A DNA stretch of 50,103 bases from NCBI GenBank assembly GCA_937899395.1, contig CALBPU010000095.1, positions 1 to 50,103 on the forward strand, in the 5' to 3' direction. The translations under genes and the position numbers were made by a program. Shown here piece by piece: positions 34,162 to 44,069 of the stretch (the first letter of the stretch is position 1; every line of letters begins with the position of its first letter). This DNA comes from an uncultured Fretibacterium sp. GTDB taxonomy: Bacteria > Synergistota > Synergistia > Synergistales > Aminobacteriaceae. The notes beneath the pieces were generated by a model. It had not been told where the DNA came from and made no database searches. It saw only the letters and a program-made list of their open reading frames with translations.

Positions 34162-35097
34162 CTAGATTTTTGCCATTAATTCCCATAGTATTAATTCAAA
34201 ACCTTGCCAACCTTCAGCTCTGTTAGTTTTTTCCAGAAATGATAAACGAGCTGAGTTCATCATAAACGTTTTAATTTTTTCAGCACCGAAATTTTTTAAT
34301 GCCATTTTAGCTTTGTTAAGGGCGTAATTTTTTTTCGCAGGATCAAATCCTACTGCTTTTAACGCTCCTTCAGCATTAATATTAAAACATGAAATTATTA
34401 ACGCAGGTCTTAACCTATTCGTTACAGCGGCTAAAACAGGAAGCAATGGTTTATCCCGTAAATATTTCAATGCCCTTGCAACATCGTTATAATTGTTTGC
34501 ACAAACTCCGTCTATAAAAATTAATTGCGCTCTTCCTCCTTCATCAAAACATAAATTTTCAACGTCATTAATTTTTATTTCACGGCCTTTTATTAAGTCT
34601 GAATACAACGCTAACTTGTTAATTTCTCCTCGTAACTCCTCCTGAGACTCTATGCTTTCTCCTAATAATTGAGCCGCATTCGGAGCAAGCGAAAAATTTT
34701 TCTCCTTAGCAAGTTTCATGAGCCATTCCTGACGCTTCCAAGGGGGAATTTGTGCTTCAGGTTTAATGACGGTGATTAAATTTTTGATGTTTTTAAGATT
34801 TTTGGAGTCGCCGTTGAAAATTAAAATTAAAATGCAGTCGGCTTTATCATCTTCAACAAAATTTGAAAGGGCTTCTGGAAAATCTTCAAGTGTTTCAGCG
34901 TTCTCGACAACAATTATTTCACGCTGCGAAAATAATCCGGGAGTTATTGCGTTCTCAAATAATTTTTCCCATGTTCCGAAATTTTGAGCGTCGTTTTTAC
35001 CGTTTAACTGCCAGCCTTTTTTTTCGAGTTCCTGAATTTTTTCGTTGAGCTGTCGGCGTTGAGCTTCTGAATTTTCGATTGCTATTATATGAGGCAT
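34162..35097 (-). CDS. holA: DNA polymerase III delta subunit
   Basis: Clamp-loader subunit that opens the beta clamp. The 311-aa length and layout fit HolA: an N-terminal nucleotide-binding-like domain without a Walker A, FDEGGRAQLIFIDGVCANN, the recognisable LLPVLAAVTNRLRP stretch and a helical collar domain at the C-terminus. Its clamp partner dnaN is also in this window, ten kilobases away. The start is the ATG at 35097. The only upstream purine-rich element is GAGGGG, 14 bases away, and it is the right arm of the hairpin that follows leuS. Confidence 0.88.
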   Translation of the reverse strand: MPHIIAIENSEAQRRQLNEKIQELEKKGWQLNGKNDAQNFGTWEKLFENAITPGLFSQREIIVVENAETLEDFPEALSNFVEDDKADCILILIFNGDSKNLKNIKNLITVIKPEAQIPPWKRQEWLMKLAKEKNFSLAPNAAQLLGESIESQEELRGEINKLALYSDLIKGREIKINDVENLCFDEGGRAQLIFIDGVCANNYNDVARALKYLRDKPLLPVLAAVTNRLRPALIISCFNINAEGALKAVGFDPAKKNYALNKAKMALKNFGAEKIKTFMMNSARLSFLEKTNRAEGWQGFELILWELMAKI

Positions 35098-35102
35098 GAT
35101 AT

Positions 35103-35132
35103 AAAAAAATTCCCCTCGTTATTCACAAGGGG
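35103..35132 (-). terminator. intrinsic terminator after leuS
   Basis: On the minus strand CCCCT (35132-35128) pairs with AGGGG (35116-35112) across an 11-base loop and is followed by AATTTTTTTAT, seven T in a row. It lies between the leuS stop (35147) and the holA start (35097). The right arm of the stem is also the best available Shine-Dalgarno for holA, so read-through transcripts could link termination and holA translation. Confidence 0.8.
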
Positions 35133-35146
35133 GCTTAAAAAAATTT

Positions 35147-37636
35147 TTATCCTTTAACTACTATATTAACTAACTTATCGGGAACCACGATAAGTTTTAC
35201 AACTTCTTTTCCGGCAATTTTATCAATCATAAACTGCTCGGACATTATGCTTTTTTCGAGGTCTTCTTTTGACATTCCGGCAGGTCGTTCAAATTTTCCT
35301 CTGACTTTTCCGTTAATTTGAGCTACGATTGTTACGCTGTCCTGAACGAGCGAATTTTTGTCAGCTTCAGGCCATGCTTCAAGGCATAACATTTTTTCAT
35401 GGCCGAGCATCTCCCATAATTCTTCAGTTATGTGAGGACAGAACGGTGAAAGGCAATTCAATAAAGTGTCAACTGCTTCACGTTTTAATTCCCATGCTTC
35501 GGGAGTATCATCACTGAGAGAATAAATCGCATTCGTGAGTTCCATTAATCTGGCGATCGCCGTGTTAAATTGTTTCTCATCATAAATATCATGAGTAACA
35601 TTTTCAATCGTCGAATGAATTTTTCGTTTTAAGTCCCTCAAATTAGCCGCTTTAATTTCGTTCATCGGAATAACTTTTGTGCCGTACTCTTTGAGCTTCT
35701 CACAATTTTCTTCAACGTAACGCCATACTCTGTTCAAAAATCTGTGAGCACCTTCAACATTTCTGTCTGACCATTCGAGATCGTTGTTAGGCGGTGCTGC
35801 AAATAAAATGAATAATCTTACTGTGTCAGCTCCGTATTTGCCTACGATTTCGGTAGGGTCTACGGTATTTCCGAGAGATTTCGACATTTTAGCTCCGTCT
35901 TTAATAACCATTCCTTGAGTTAATAATCTTGTAAACGGTTCTCTGTATTTTGTGAGGCCAATATCAGTTAAAAATTTCGCAAAAAATCTAGCGTAAATTA
36001 AATGTAAACATGCGTGTTCAATTCCTCCGATATATTGGTCAACAGGCATCCAGTAATCAACGTCGGATTTCTCAAACGGGGCTTTATCATCATGAGGTGA
36101 GCAATATCTGTCAAAATACCACGATGAACAGAAGAATGTGTCCATTGTATCGGCTTCACGTCTTGCAGAGCCTCCGCAATGAGGGCATGTTGTATTCAAA
36201 AATTCAGGCAAATCTAATAAAGGCGAATGTCCGACTTCCTTAACTTCGACATCTTCAGGGAGTTTTACGGGCAAATCCTCTTCTGGTACAGGAACTACTC
36301 CGCACTTGTCGCAATAAACAAACGGAATAGGTGTTCCCCAATATCTTTGACGAGAAATTAACCAATCTCGTAATTTGAAATTAACTTCACGTTTACAATA
36401 ACCTTTTTCTTCTCCCCAATCAATCATTTTTATAATTGCTTCGGAAGTTTTAAGGCCGTTAAATTGTTCGGAGTTACACACAATGCCTTCATCTTCAAAA
36501 GGCTCTGTCATAGTTTCACCGTCAAGAATTTTGCCTTCAGGATTTATAACGGGAATTACGGGAATATTATATTTTCTGCAAAAATCAAAGTCCCTTTTAT
36601 CATGAGCAGGAACTCCCATAATTGCACCTGTTCCGTAATCAATCAAAATATAATTAGCTATCCATATCGGAATTTTTTTGCCTGTTATAGGGTGAATGCC
36701 GTAAAACGGTGTCTTAAATCCGAGCTTCTCCGCTCCTGCGTCTGAACGTTCAATCGAACTTTGAGAACTTACCTTCTTCATAAACTCATCTAATTTTTCA
36801 GCGTCATCTTTTTCCATAGAGGCTTGAATTTTTTTCACGAGTTCATGTTCGGGAGCAAGAGCAATAAATGTTACTCCGAAAATAGTGTCAAATCTTGTTG
36901 TAAATGCTTCAAGCTCGTAATCAAGTTCGGGAATTTTGAACGAGAGCCTAGCACCTTCAGAACGTCCTATCCAATTTGTCTGCATAATCCGAACTCTTCT
37001 AGGCCAGCCTCCTAAATCTTTCTCAATGTCGTCTAACAATTCCTGAGCATAATCGGAAATTTTTATGAACCATTGTTTCAAATTTTTTTTCGTAACAGGA
37101 TTTTTGCATCGCCAGCAGCAGCCGTCTTCTACCTGTTCATTTGCTAATACCGTTCCGCATGTTTCACACCAATTTACAGGAGCCTGTTTTTGATAAACCA
37201 TTCCTCTTTTATACATCTGAAGAAATATCCATTGGTTCCACTTATAATACTCCGGTAAACATGTAATAGCTTCACGTTTCCAATCGTAACTATAACCCAT
37301 GCGTTTTAATTGGTTTGTCATATATGAAATATTTGATAATGTCCAATCATGTGGCTTGGTTTTGAATTTTATAGCAGCGTTCTCAGCAGGCATTCCGAAA
37401 GAGTCAAAGCCTATTGTATATAAAACATTTTTTCCTTTCTTTCTCAAAAACCTCGCTAAAACATCGCCTATCGAATAATTTCGTATATGTCCCATATGTA
37501 ACGCTCCGCTGGGATAAGGGAACATTTCGAGACAGAAAAATTTCTCTTTAGAAGGGTTTGTTTCAGCTTCAAAACAGTGAGCTTCGTCCCATTTTTTCTG
37601 CCATTTCTCTTCTATTTCCGAAAAATTATAAGGCAT
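35147..37636 (-). CDS. leuS: leucyl-tRNA synthetase
   Basis: Class Ia synthetase, 829 aa from the ATG at 37636 (MPYNFSEIEEKWQ). The HIGH motif is HMGH at residues 47-50 in PYPSGALHMGHIRNYSIGD, and the KMSKS loop is GAKMSKSLGN. A zinc-binding pair CETC...CWRC lies in the ZN1 insertion, and the CP1 editing domain (TTRFDTIFGVTF, GAIMGVPAHDKRDFDF) is intact. The chosen start has GGAGG ten bases upstream; a longer frame from 37681 adds 15 atypical residues without a ribosome binding site. It lies 48 bp downstream of the RND pump on the same strand, so it may receive transcripts from that operon. Confidence 0.98.
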   Translation of the reverse strand: MPYNFSEIEEKWQKKWDEAHCFEAETNPSKEKFFCLEMFPYPSGALHMGHIRNYSIGDVLARFLRKKGKNVLYTIGFDSFGMPAENAAIKFKTKPHDWTLSNISYMTNQLKRMGYSYDWKREAITCLPEYYKWNQWIFLQMYKRGMVYQKQAPVNWCETCGTVLANEQVEDGCCWRCKNPVTKKNLKQWFIKISDYAQELLDDIEKDLGGWPRRVRIMQTNWIGRSEGARLSFKIPELDYELEAFTTRFDTIFGVTFIALAPEHELVKKIQASMEKDDAEKLDEFMKKVSSQSSIERSDAGAEKLGFKTPFYGIHPITGKKIPIWIANYILIDYGTGAIMGVPAHDKRDFDFCRKYNIPVIPVINPEGKILDGETMTEPFEDEGIVCNSEQFNGLKTSEAIIKMIDWGEEKGYCKREVNFKLRDWLISRQRYWGTPIPFVYCDKCGVVPVPEEDLPVKLPEDVEVKEVGHSPLLDLPEFLNTTCPHCGGSARREADTMDTFFCSSWYFDRYCSPHDDKAPFEKSDVDYWMPVDQYIGGIEHACLHLIYARFFAKFLTDIGLTKYREPFTRLLTQGMVIKDGAKMSKSLGNTVDPTEIVGKYGADTVRLFILFAAPPNNDLEWSDRNVEGAHRFLNRVWRYVEENCEKLKEYGTKVIPMNEIKAANLRDLKRKIHSTIENVTHDIYDEKQFNTAIARLMELTNAIYSLSDDTPEAWELKREAVDTLLNCLSPFCPHITEELWEMLGHEKMLCLEAWPEADKNSLVQDSVTIVAQINGKVRGKFERPAGMSKEDLEKSIMSEQFMIDKIAGKEVVKLIVVPDKLVNIVVKG

Positions 37637-37684
37637 TAAATTTTTTCCTCCGTTATAAAAATTTTTTCCGAAATTATACAACGG

Positions 37685-40600
37685 TTATTCATCATCATCA
37701 TCTTCTTCATCAGGACATTTAACATTGTAAGCTACTGCGGTTAAAACAGGAATTACAAGCAGCGTCAAAATCGTACTCACTGTTAAACCCGCCATAATAG
37801 TTACAGCCATAGGCCCGAACATAACGTCCCAAATCAACGGCACCATTCCTAACACCGTAGTTATAGCTGACATTGCTACAGGTCTTAAACGGCTCACACC
37901 GTCCTCAACAATCGCTGTGTATTTATCTCTTCCTGCTTCAAAATCTGCGCTCACTTGGTCAAGAAGCACGATAGAATTTTTTGCAAGCATTCCGACTAAA
38001 CTTAAAATTCCTACGATTGCCAAAAAACTCACGTCCATATTCGCAAGCCATAAACCTCCGACTACTCCGATTAAAATTAACGGCAATGACAAAAATATTA
38101 TTATCGTTTGTCTGAAACCGTTGAATAAAAATATCATTATCACAAACATAATTAATATTGCATGAGGAAACGCTACAGCCATTCCTGCCATTGATTCGTC
38201 CGAAAGTTCGTGTTCTCCTCCCCATTCAAGAGAATAACCCAAAGGAAGTTCGATTGCTTCAATTTTCGGTTTTATTCTTGCAAGCATTGCATCAACGTTT
38301 GAGCCGAGTTTTATTTCACTCATTGCCGAAATATATCTGCTTCTGTCTCTACGCATTATAATGTTATCTTCAAATACAGTTTCAAGAGTTGAGAATACTG
38401 TTCCAAGCGGTACTGATTTATTTGCGGCAGGAGACCATACAGGAAGTGAACTAAGCAATTCGATATTGTTACGTTCTTCAGGTATAAAAGAGGCTTTAAT
38501 GCTGAGGCTTTTATCTCCGTCTCTGAATGCTCCGATTGTTGCACCTGTTGTTGAGGCTAGAATTGACTGATTTATTATAGGACGTGATAATCCCAAGCTC
38601 TGCATTTGATCTTTTAAAATCTTAGGACGTATTATTTCGACAGGTTCACGCCAATTATCACGGACAAATTTTGATGAAGGATCGTCCTGCATAATTTCTA
38701 GTGCCTGCGTTGAAAGCTGCCTTAAAATTTTCGGGTCTTCACCGTAAAATCTTGCGCCGATTTTTTCACTCATTCCGCTTCCTCTTGCAAATAATCTGCA
38801 ATAACCTTCAACTGAGGGCATTTGTTCATCAATATATGCTTGAGTTTTCAATAACATAGGGCGAGTATCTTTACCGTCATTCATTTCAATCATTAATTGC
38901 GAAAAAGATGTGCTGTTTTCGGGAGGTGAATATGTCAGCATAAATCTTAAACCTCCTCCGCCTATAAATTGAGAGACGTTTTTAACATTAGGTTGCGATT
39001 TTATGTAGTCAACAAGTTCTTGGGTCATTTTTTCCTGAGCTTCAAGCGATGTGCCTTCCTGGCTCCATAAATCTACATTGAAATAAACGGTCTCAGCATC
39101 AGGGAAGAATGATGTCTGTATTCCTGAAAATATAAACATTGCTCCTGCAAACATCGCTATAGTGATTATTATTGTTAAAGCTCTATAACGAAGACAGCCC
39201 TCAAGGATTTTGCGGTACATTCTGAATAAAAAACTGTCATAAGGATCTCCCTCCTGCTTTGAAGGTTTAAGCATTAATTTTCCGAGAACAGGAGCGGCTA
39301 TAAGTGCTGCAAACCAACTTAACATCATCGAGATTGCTACAACCTGAAATAAACTTCGCAAAAATTCTCCTGCCTGAGCATTTGAAAGCCCTATCGGAGC
39401 AAAAGCCAACACAGCTATAAAAGTTCCTCCGAGCATTGCCCATTTTGAACCTTCGACAGAATCTGACGCAGCGTCCTCGATAGTCATGCCTCGTTCTGTT
39501 CCAACTAACATTCCTTCAGAAACAACAATTCCGTTATCTACGAGCGAACCTAAAGCTATAATCAATGCAGCAAGCGAAACTATTTGTAAAGTTATTCCTG
39601 TATAGTTCATTATTGAGAAAGTTCCTGCGACAGTGATTAAAAGCACAAGCCCTATAATTAATCCTGAACGTAATCCCATAAATATTAACAAAACTCCGAC
39701 AACTATAGCAAGACTTTCGGCAAGGTTTATGAGAAAGTCATCTGTTGATTTAACAACTTGATCAGACTGCATATAAATTTCATTGAGTTCAATTCCGATC
39801 GGACGAAATGTTTCAAGCTCTTTTAACCGTTTTGAAACCGCACGTCCCATATCAACAACATTGCCGCCTTCAACAGTTGAAATTCCGATTGCAAGTGCAG
39901 GACGGTCATTAAATTTTAATTTGAAACTTTGAGGTTCAACATAGTCACGTCTTACTGTGGCAACTTCTTTTAAGCGTGTTAAATTTCCTCCTGCACTTCC
40001 TATAACCAAATCTCCAATATCTTCAACTGATAAAATCGCGCTTGTAGGTGAAATTCTTATATACCTGTCTCCCAAAGTTATATTTCCTGCTTCAGAGAGT
40101 GTATTTTGCAGAGTTAAAGCACCGAATACCGTTAAAGGAGAAAGCCCTAAAGCTGACATTCTTGAGGCTGAAAATTCAATGTATATTGCTTCGGTTTGTT
40201 CACCTAAAATTTTTACGCTCGCAACTCCTTCAACAAGGACTAAATTTTTCTTGAGAAAATCAGCGTAATCATAAAGTTCTTTCATAGTGTAGCCATCACC
40301 GACAAGTGAATAATATTGTCCGAACACATCGCCGTAATCATTATTAACAAGAATAGTTGTTCCTGAAGGCATATAAACTTGAGCATCATTAACTTTTTGT
40401 CTCAGCTTGTCCCAAATTTGAGGAAGTTCCTTTGAAGTATATTCGTCTTTAATGTCAACGTAAATTATAGCAAGACCAGGAGTTGAACGTGAACGAATAT
40501 GTTTGATTTCTCCCATTGCTTGTACAGCGTCTTCAATTCTGCTCGTAACTTCCTGTTCAACTTCATAAGCACTGGCTCCGGGATATACGGCAGAAATTAC

Positions 40601-40735
40601 AGCGGTCTTGATTGTGAATGAAGGGTCTTCGAGTTTTCCTATCTCGAAATAAGCAATAACTCCGCCGATTAATGTTAATAAACACAAAAACAAAATTACT
40701 TTGTAGCGTTTTATGCTTGCTCTTGCTATATCCAT
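37685..40735 (-). CDS. RND-family efflux transporter (AcrB/HAE1-like)
   Basis: A 1016-aa proton-driven inner-membrane exporter with the RND plan: TM1 at residues ~11-30, a large periplasmic loop, TM2-7 (~330-530), a second loop and TM8-12. The TM4 proton-relay region reads GSLVDNGIVVSEG, keeping one of the two aspartates seen in AcrB. The C-terminus is a short acidic tail (CPDEEDDDDE). It begins 5 bp after the adaptor gene, so the two form an operon. No TolC-type outer-membrane channel is nearby. Exported substrates (drugs, detergents or metabolites) cannot be deduced. Confidence 0.96.
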   Translation of the reverse strand: MDIARASIKRYKVILFLCLLTLIGGVIAYFEIGKLEDPSFTIKTAVISAVYPGASAYEVEQEVTSRIEDAVQAMGEIKHIRSRSTPGLAIIYVDIKDEYTSKELPQIWDKLRQKVNDAQVYMPSGTTILVNNDYGDVFGQYYSLVGDGYTMKELYDYADFLKKNLVLVEGVASVKILGEQTEAIYIEFSASRMSALGLSPLTVFGALTLQNTLSEAGNITLGDRYIRISPTSAILSVEDIGDLVIGSAGGNLTRLKEVATVRRDYVEPQSFKLKFNDRPALAIGISTVEGGNVVDMGRAVSKRLKELETFRPIGIELNEIYMQSDQVVKSTDDFLINLAESLAIVVGVLLIFMGLRSGLIIGLVLLITVAGTFSIMNYTGITLQIVSLAALIIALGSLVDNGIVVSEGMLVGTERGMTIEDAASDSVEGSKWAMLGGTFIAVLAFAPIGLSNAQAGEFLRSLFQVVAISMMLSWFAALIAAPVLGKLMLKPSKQEGDPYDSFLFRMYRKILEGCLRYRALTIIITIAMFAGAMFIFSGIQTSFFPDAETVYFNVDLWSQEGTSLEAQEKMTQELVDYIKSQPNVKNVSQFIGGGGLRFMLTYSPPENSTSFSQLMIEMNDGKDTRPMLLKTQAYIDEQMPSVEGYCRLFARGSGMSEKIGARFYGEDPKILRQLSTQALEIMQDDPSSKFVRDNWREPVEIIRPKILKDQMQSLGLSRPIINQSILASTTGATIGAFRDGDKSLSIKASFIPEERNNIELLSSLPVWSPAANKSVPLGTVFSTLETVFEDNIIMRRDRSRYISAMSEIKLGSNVDAMLARIKPKIEAIELPLGYSLEWGGEHELSDESMAGMAVAFPHAILIMFVIMIFLFNGFRQTIIIFLSLPLILIGVVGGLWLANMDVSFLAIVGILSLVGMLAKNSIVLLDQVSADFEAGRDKYTAIVEDGVSRLRPVAMSAITTVLGMVPLIWDVMFGPMAVTIMAGLTVSTILTLLVIPVLTAVAYNVKCPDEEDDDDE

Positions 40736-40740
40736 AATTT

Positions 40741-41901
40741 TTATTCCTCCAATAATCTCACGTGTTGCCCTTCACGCAAAAAATACACTCCTGCTGTAAC
40801 GATTACATCACCGCCGTGTAAATCTTTTCCGTTAATTTCAACTGATGAATCATTTTGAAGTGTTCCGACATTTACGGGAATTTTTGTTACTTTACCGTTT
40901 TCAAATTTCCATATAAAATTTTTATCGCCTTGATTCAAAATAGCTGTTGAAGGAATAAAAAATTTATTTGCTGTTTTTTGTTGTTCTAATTGATTATTGC
41001 CGATGAAATTTAATTCAACCGTAACAGCCATTCCCGGAAGTGCTCTTAAATCTTCTTGTTGAGGCATTACCGCTGTAACAGGATAAGTATTTGCTGCTGT
41101 AGCTTGAGTTGCAATTTCTTTTAACGTTAAAGGGAAAACTCTGTCAGGCATTGCTTCAAAACGGGCGTTCATTGCAAAAAGGCTTGAATGTTTTTGCAAA
41201 TCTCTTAAACTTCTCACTTGAGGAATTGGTGCAGTGAGGACATCGTTATCAGGAATATTAAAAACTATTTCGAGAGCTGATAAGTCCTGCAAAATAAAAA
41301 TCGTTTGCTTAGCTGTAACGTCCTGAAAATTTTCAACGGTTCTGTCAGCTATAACACCGTCAAAAGGCGCACGAAGTTCTGTATCCCTCAAAGCGTCTCT
41401 GGCTGATTTAACGTTTGCCGATGCCGAATTTACTGCCGATTTTGTAACATCGACTTGAGTTTTGTAAGTATCATATTGAGCCTTAGCTATAACTCTTTGC
41501 TTGTATAAATTTTCGTAACGTTTGAAATCCGCTTCAGCGTTTTTATATTGTGCCTGAGCTTGAGATAATGCGCTTTGAGCTTGTGAAATTCTTGTATTGA
41601 AATCTCTTGGGTCTAATGTTGCAAGCAATGTTCCTTTTTTAACACTTGCTCCCTTTTCTACGTAAATATTTTTCAGAGTTCCTGAAACTCTGAAAGATAA
41701 ATCAGCTCTCTTTCCTCCTTGTACTGTTCCGAAATATTTTCGTGTAAAAGTTTCGTTATTTCCCTGTAACGTTACAGTTCTAACCGGACGAATAATTTCG
41801 GGTTCGGGTTCAGATAATTTTTTCTCTCTGAAGGTGTTAAGGCCATAACAAATTCCTGCTATAATCGCAGCACCGATTAAAATTTTTATGATGTGTTTCA
41901 T
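40741..41901 (-). CDS. periplasmic adaptor (membrane fusion) protein of RND pump
   Basis: A 386-aa HlyD/AcrA-type adaptor. An N-terminal hydrophobic anchor (IIKILIGAAIIAGICYGL) is followed by a split lipoyl domain (SFRVSGTLKNIYVEKGASVKKG and later RAPFDGVIADRTVE). Between them is an alpha-hairpin of about 80 residues (SQAQSALSQAQAQYKNAEAD...), then beta-barrel and membrane-proximal domains. There is no lipobox cysteine, so it is membrane-anchored rather than a lipoprotein. The ATG at 41901 has AGGAG eight bases upstream. It is the first gene of the pump operon and divergent from the CDC48-like gene. No TetR-type regulator is adjacent. Confidence 0.95.
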   Translation of the reverse strand: MKHIIKILIGAAIIAGICYGLNTFREKKLSEPEPEIIRPVRTVTLQGNNETFTRKYFGTVQGGKRADLSFRVSGTLKNIYVEKGASVKKGTLLATLDPRDFNTRISQAQSALSQAQAQYKNAEADFKRYENLYKQRVIAKAQYDTYKTQVDVTKSAVNSASANVKSARDALRDTELRAPFDGVIADRTVENFQDVTAKQTIFILQDLSALEIVFNIPDNDVLTAPIPQVRSLRDLQKHSSLFAMNARFEAMPDRVFPLTLKEIATQATAANTYPVTAVMPQQEDLRALPGMAVTVELNFIGNNQLEQQKTANKFFIPSTAILNQGDKNFIWKFENGKVTKIPVNVGTLQNDSSVEINGKDLHGGDVIVTAGVYFLREGQHVRLLEE

Positions 41902-41927
41902 GAAAGCAACTCCTGATAAAAAATATT

Positions 41928-41955
41928 TTGCATGATATTATAAACTCAATATTAA
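41928..41955 (+). promoter_or_regulatory. possible promoter for the CDC48-like gene
   Basis: TTGCAT (41928-41933) followed 16 bases later by TATTAA (41950-41955) is the best sigma70-like pair in the 80-bp divergent intergenic region. The match is moderate. Confidence 0.3.
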
Positions 41956-41981
41956 TTATTTGAAGGGACAATTTTATTTTT

Positions 41982-44069
41982 ATGCAAAAAATTTTCAAAG
42001 TCCTTGAGGCTTATTCAGGCGATGCTATGAAAGGTCTTGCGAGAATTCACCCTGATGATATGTTAGAGATGAATTTGAACGAGGGCGATTTAGTTGAGGT
42101 TCTCGGGAAAAAGATTACTCCGGCTCGTGTTCGTGCAGGTGATTATGAAACAGGAAGAGATATTATTCAGATTGACGGATTAATCCGTGAGAATGCTGGA
42201 ACATCTCTTGATGAAAAAATAACTCTCGAAAGCAACATCACTTATCATTTTGCAGGCAGCGCAACTCTTCAGCCTTTAGGAGATGTTAAACTTACCGACA
42301 AAGAAAAAGACGAGAGTTATATACTTTCAAATCTTGAAGGTCAAGCAGTTAGAACAGGCGATAGAATTAGAATAAACTTTTTCGGAACACGTGTCTGTGA
42401 TTTTTCCGTTACTGCTACAACTCCTGAAGGAACTGTGATCCTTAATAAATCAACATACTTAAACATTCTTAAACCTCTCGAAATTAAACAGGCTCATAAA
42501 ATTTCATATGAAGATATTGGCGGATTAAGTTCACAAATTCGTAAGGTTCGTGAAATGATTGAATTGCCTTTAAGATTTCCGCAGATTTTTGAGCGTTTAG
42601 GTATTCAGCCTCCGAGAGGAGTTTTGTTATACGGCCCTCCCGGTACCGGGAAAACTGTTATAGCCCGTGCAGTTGCAAATGAAACTGACGCATGGTTCAC
42701 ACATATTTCAGGCCCTGAAATAATCGGGAAATTTTACGGTGAAAGTGAAGAGAGGCTGCGAAAAATTTTTGAGGAAGCTCAAGATCGTGCGCCTTCGATA
42801 ATTTTCATTGACGAAATTGACGCAATAGCTCCTAAACGTGAAGATATGGGCGGCGAAAAACAGGTTGAACGCCGTGTGGTTGCTCAGTTGTTGGCATTGA
42901 TGGACGGATTGAAATCAAGAGGACAATTAATTGTAATCGGAGCTACAAACATTCCTAACTCATTAGACCCTGCTTTAAGGAGGCCGGGAAGATTTGACCG
43001 TGAAATTTCAATCCCTGTTCCTGATAGAAAAGGACGTTTGGAAATTTTGAAGATTCATACTCGCGGAATGCCGTTATCTAAAGATGTAGACCTGAAAAAA
43101 ATTGCGGATCTTTCACACGGTTTTGTCGGAGCTGATTTAGAAGCTCTTGCTAAAGAAGCTGCGATGTCATGCGTAAGAGATATATTACCGTACGTTAATT
43201 TTCATAATCAGGAAATCCCTTACGAAAAAGTTGCTAAACTTGAAGTCGGCATGAAACATTTTCTCAACGCTTTACTTGAAACAGACCCTTCAGCAACACG
43301 TGAAGTTTTTGTTGAAGTACCTGATGTAACTTGGAATGATATTGGAGGTCTTGAAGAAATTAAAAGCGAGTTAATGAATGCTGTAACATGGCCGTTAAAA
43401 CACAGTGAGATTTTTGAGCGTTATAACATTCAGCCTGCAAGAGGAATTTTGTTATACGGTGCTTCAGGAACAGGGAAAACTTTATTAGCGAAGGCATTGG
43501 CACATGAAAGCGGAGTGAATTTTATCAATGTTCAAAGCTCAGATGTTTTATCGAGATATTTGGGTGAAAGTGAGAGGGCATTGAAGGATATTTTCAGGGT
43601 GGCAAAACAGGCTGCTCCTTCAATAATTTTCTTTGACGAAATAGAAACGCTGTTCCCTGAGAGATCAAAAAATTCAGGTTCGTTATTTGCTTCGACAGAG
43701 AGCAGATTAACGGGGCAATTCACGGCGGAAATGAAAGGCATTGAAGAATTGAACGGTGTAACGGTTTTAGGAGCTACAAACCGAATTGACCTGCTGGATA
43801 AATCATTAACGGGAGTTTTTGACTTAAAATTTGAAATGCCTTTACCTGATGTTAAAACCCGTGAAAAAATTTTTGAAATCATTCTCAAAGATAAACCTTT
43901 AGACAAAGATATAAATATTTCCGAGCTTGCGAAACTTACGGAGAATTTTACGGGCGGAGATATTTCGTTTGTATGCAGGCGTGCGGCCATGAAAGCGTTA
44001 AAGAGAGACCGGGAGAATTTTATTATGAGGCATGAAGATTTTGATATTGACGGCGGAAGAAAATTTTAA
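41982..44069 (+). CDS. CDC48/VCP-like tandem AAA+ ATPase
   Basis: A 695-aa protein with the p97/CDC48 plan: N-domain (double-psi barrel, residues ~1-180), D1 and D2 AAA rings. D1 is complete: GPPGTGKT (Lys224), IIFIDEIDAIAPKRE, GATN and arginine fingers in RRPGRFDRE. D2 has GASGTGKT (Lys499) and IIFFDEIETLFPER, but where RPGRxD is expected (around residues 608-614) the sequence is LTGVFD, so both arginine fingers are lost. The C-terminus (GGRKF) has no HbYX proteasome-docking motif. Homologues unfold protein substrates; bacterial versions are uncommon and poorly studied. It overlaps rluD by 38 bp and heads the rluD-dnaN-recF group. Confidence 0.93.
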   Translation: MQKIFKVLEAYSGDAMKGLARIHPDDMLEMNLNEGDLVEVLGKKITPARVRAGDYETGRDIIQIDGLIRENAGTSLDEKITLESNITYHFAGSATLQPLGDVKLTDKEKDESYILSNLEGQAVRTGDRIRINFFGTRVCDFSVTATTPEGTVILNKSTYLNILKPLEIKQAHKISYEDIGGLSSQIRKVREMIELPLRFPQIFERLGIQPPRGVLLYGPPGTGKTVIARAVANETDAWFTHISGPEIIGKFYGESEERLRKIFEEAQDRAPSIIFIDEIDAIAPKREDMGGEKQVERRVVAQLLALMDGLKSRGQLIVIGATNIPNSLDPALRRPGRFDREISIPVPDRKGRLEILKIHTRGMPLSKDVDLKKIADLSHGFVGADLEALAKEAAMSCVRDILPYVNFHNQEIPYEKVAKLEVGMKHFLNALLETDPSATREVFVEVPDVTWNDIGGLEEIKSELMNAVTWPLKHSEIFERYNIQPARGILLYGASGTGKTLLAKALAHESGVNFINVQSSDVLSRYLGESERALKDIFRVAKQAAPSIIFFDEIETLFPERSKNSGSLFASTESRLTGQFTAEMKGIEELNGVTVLGATNRIDLLDKSLTGVFDLKFEMPLPDVKTREKIFEIILKDKPLDKDINISELAKLTENFTGGDISFVCRRAAMKALKRDRENFIMRHEDFDIDGGRKF

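Noticed and set aside
37637..37681. Longer LeuS start
   Set aside because: The extra 15 residues lie before a strong GGAGG-linked ATG and do not resemble LeuS N-termini.
43532..43990. 152-aa minus-strand frame inside the CDC48-like gene
   Set aside because: An antisense shadow of the D2 domain; serine-rich low-complexity product with no family signature.
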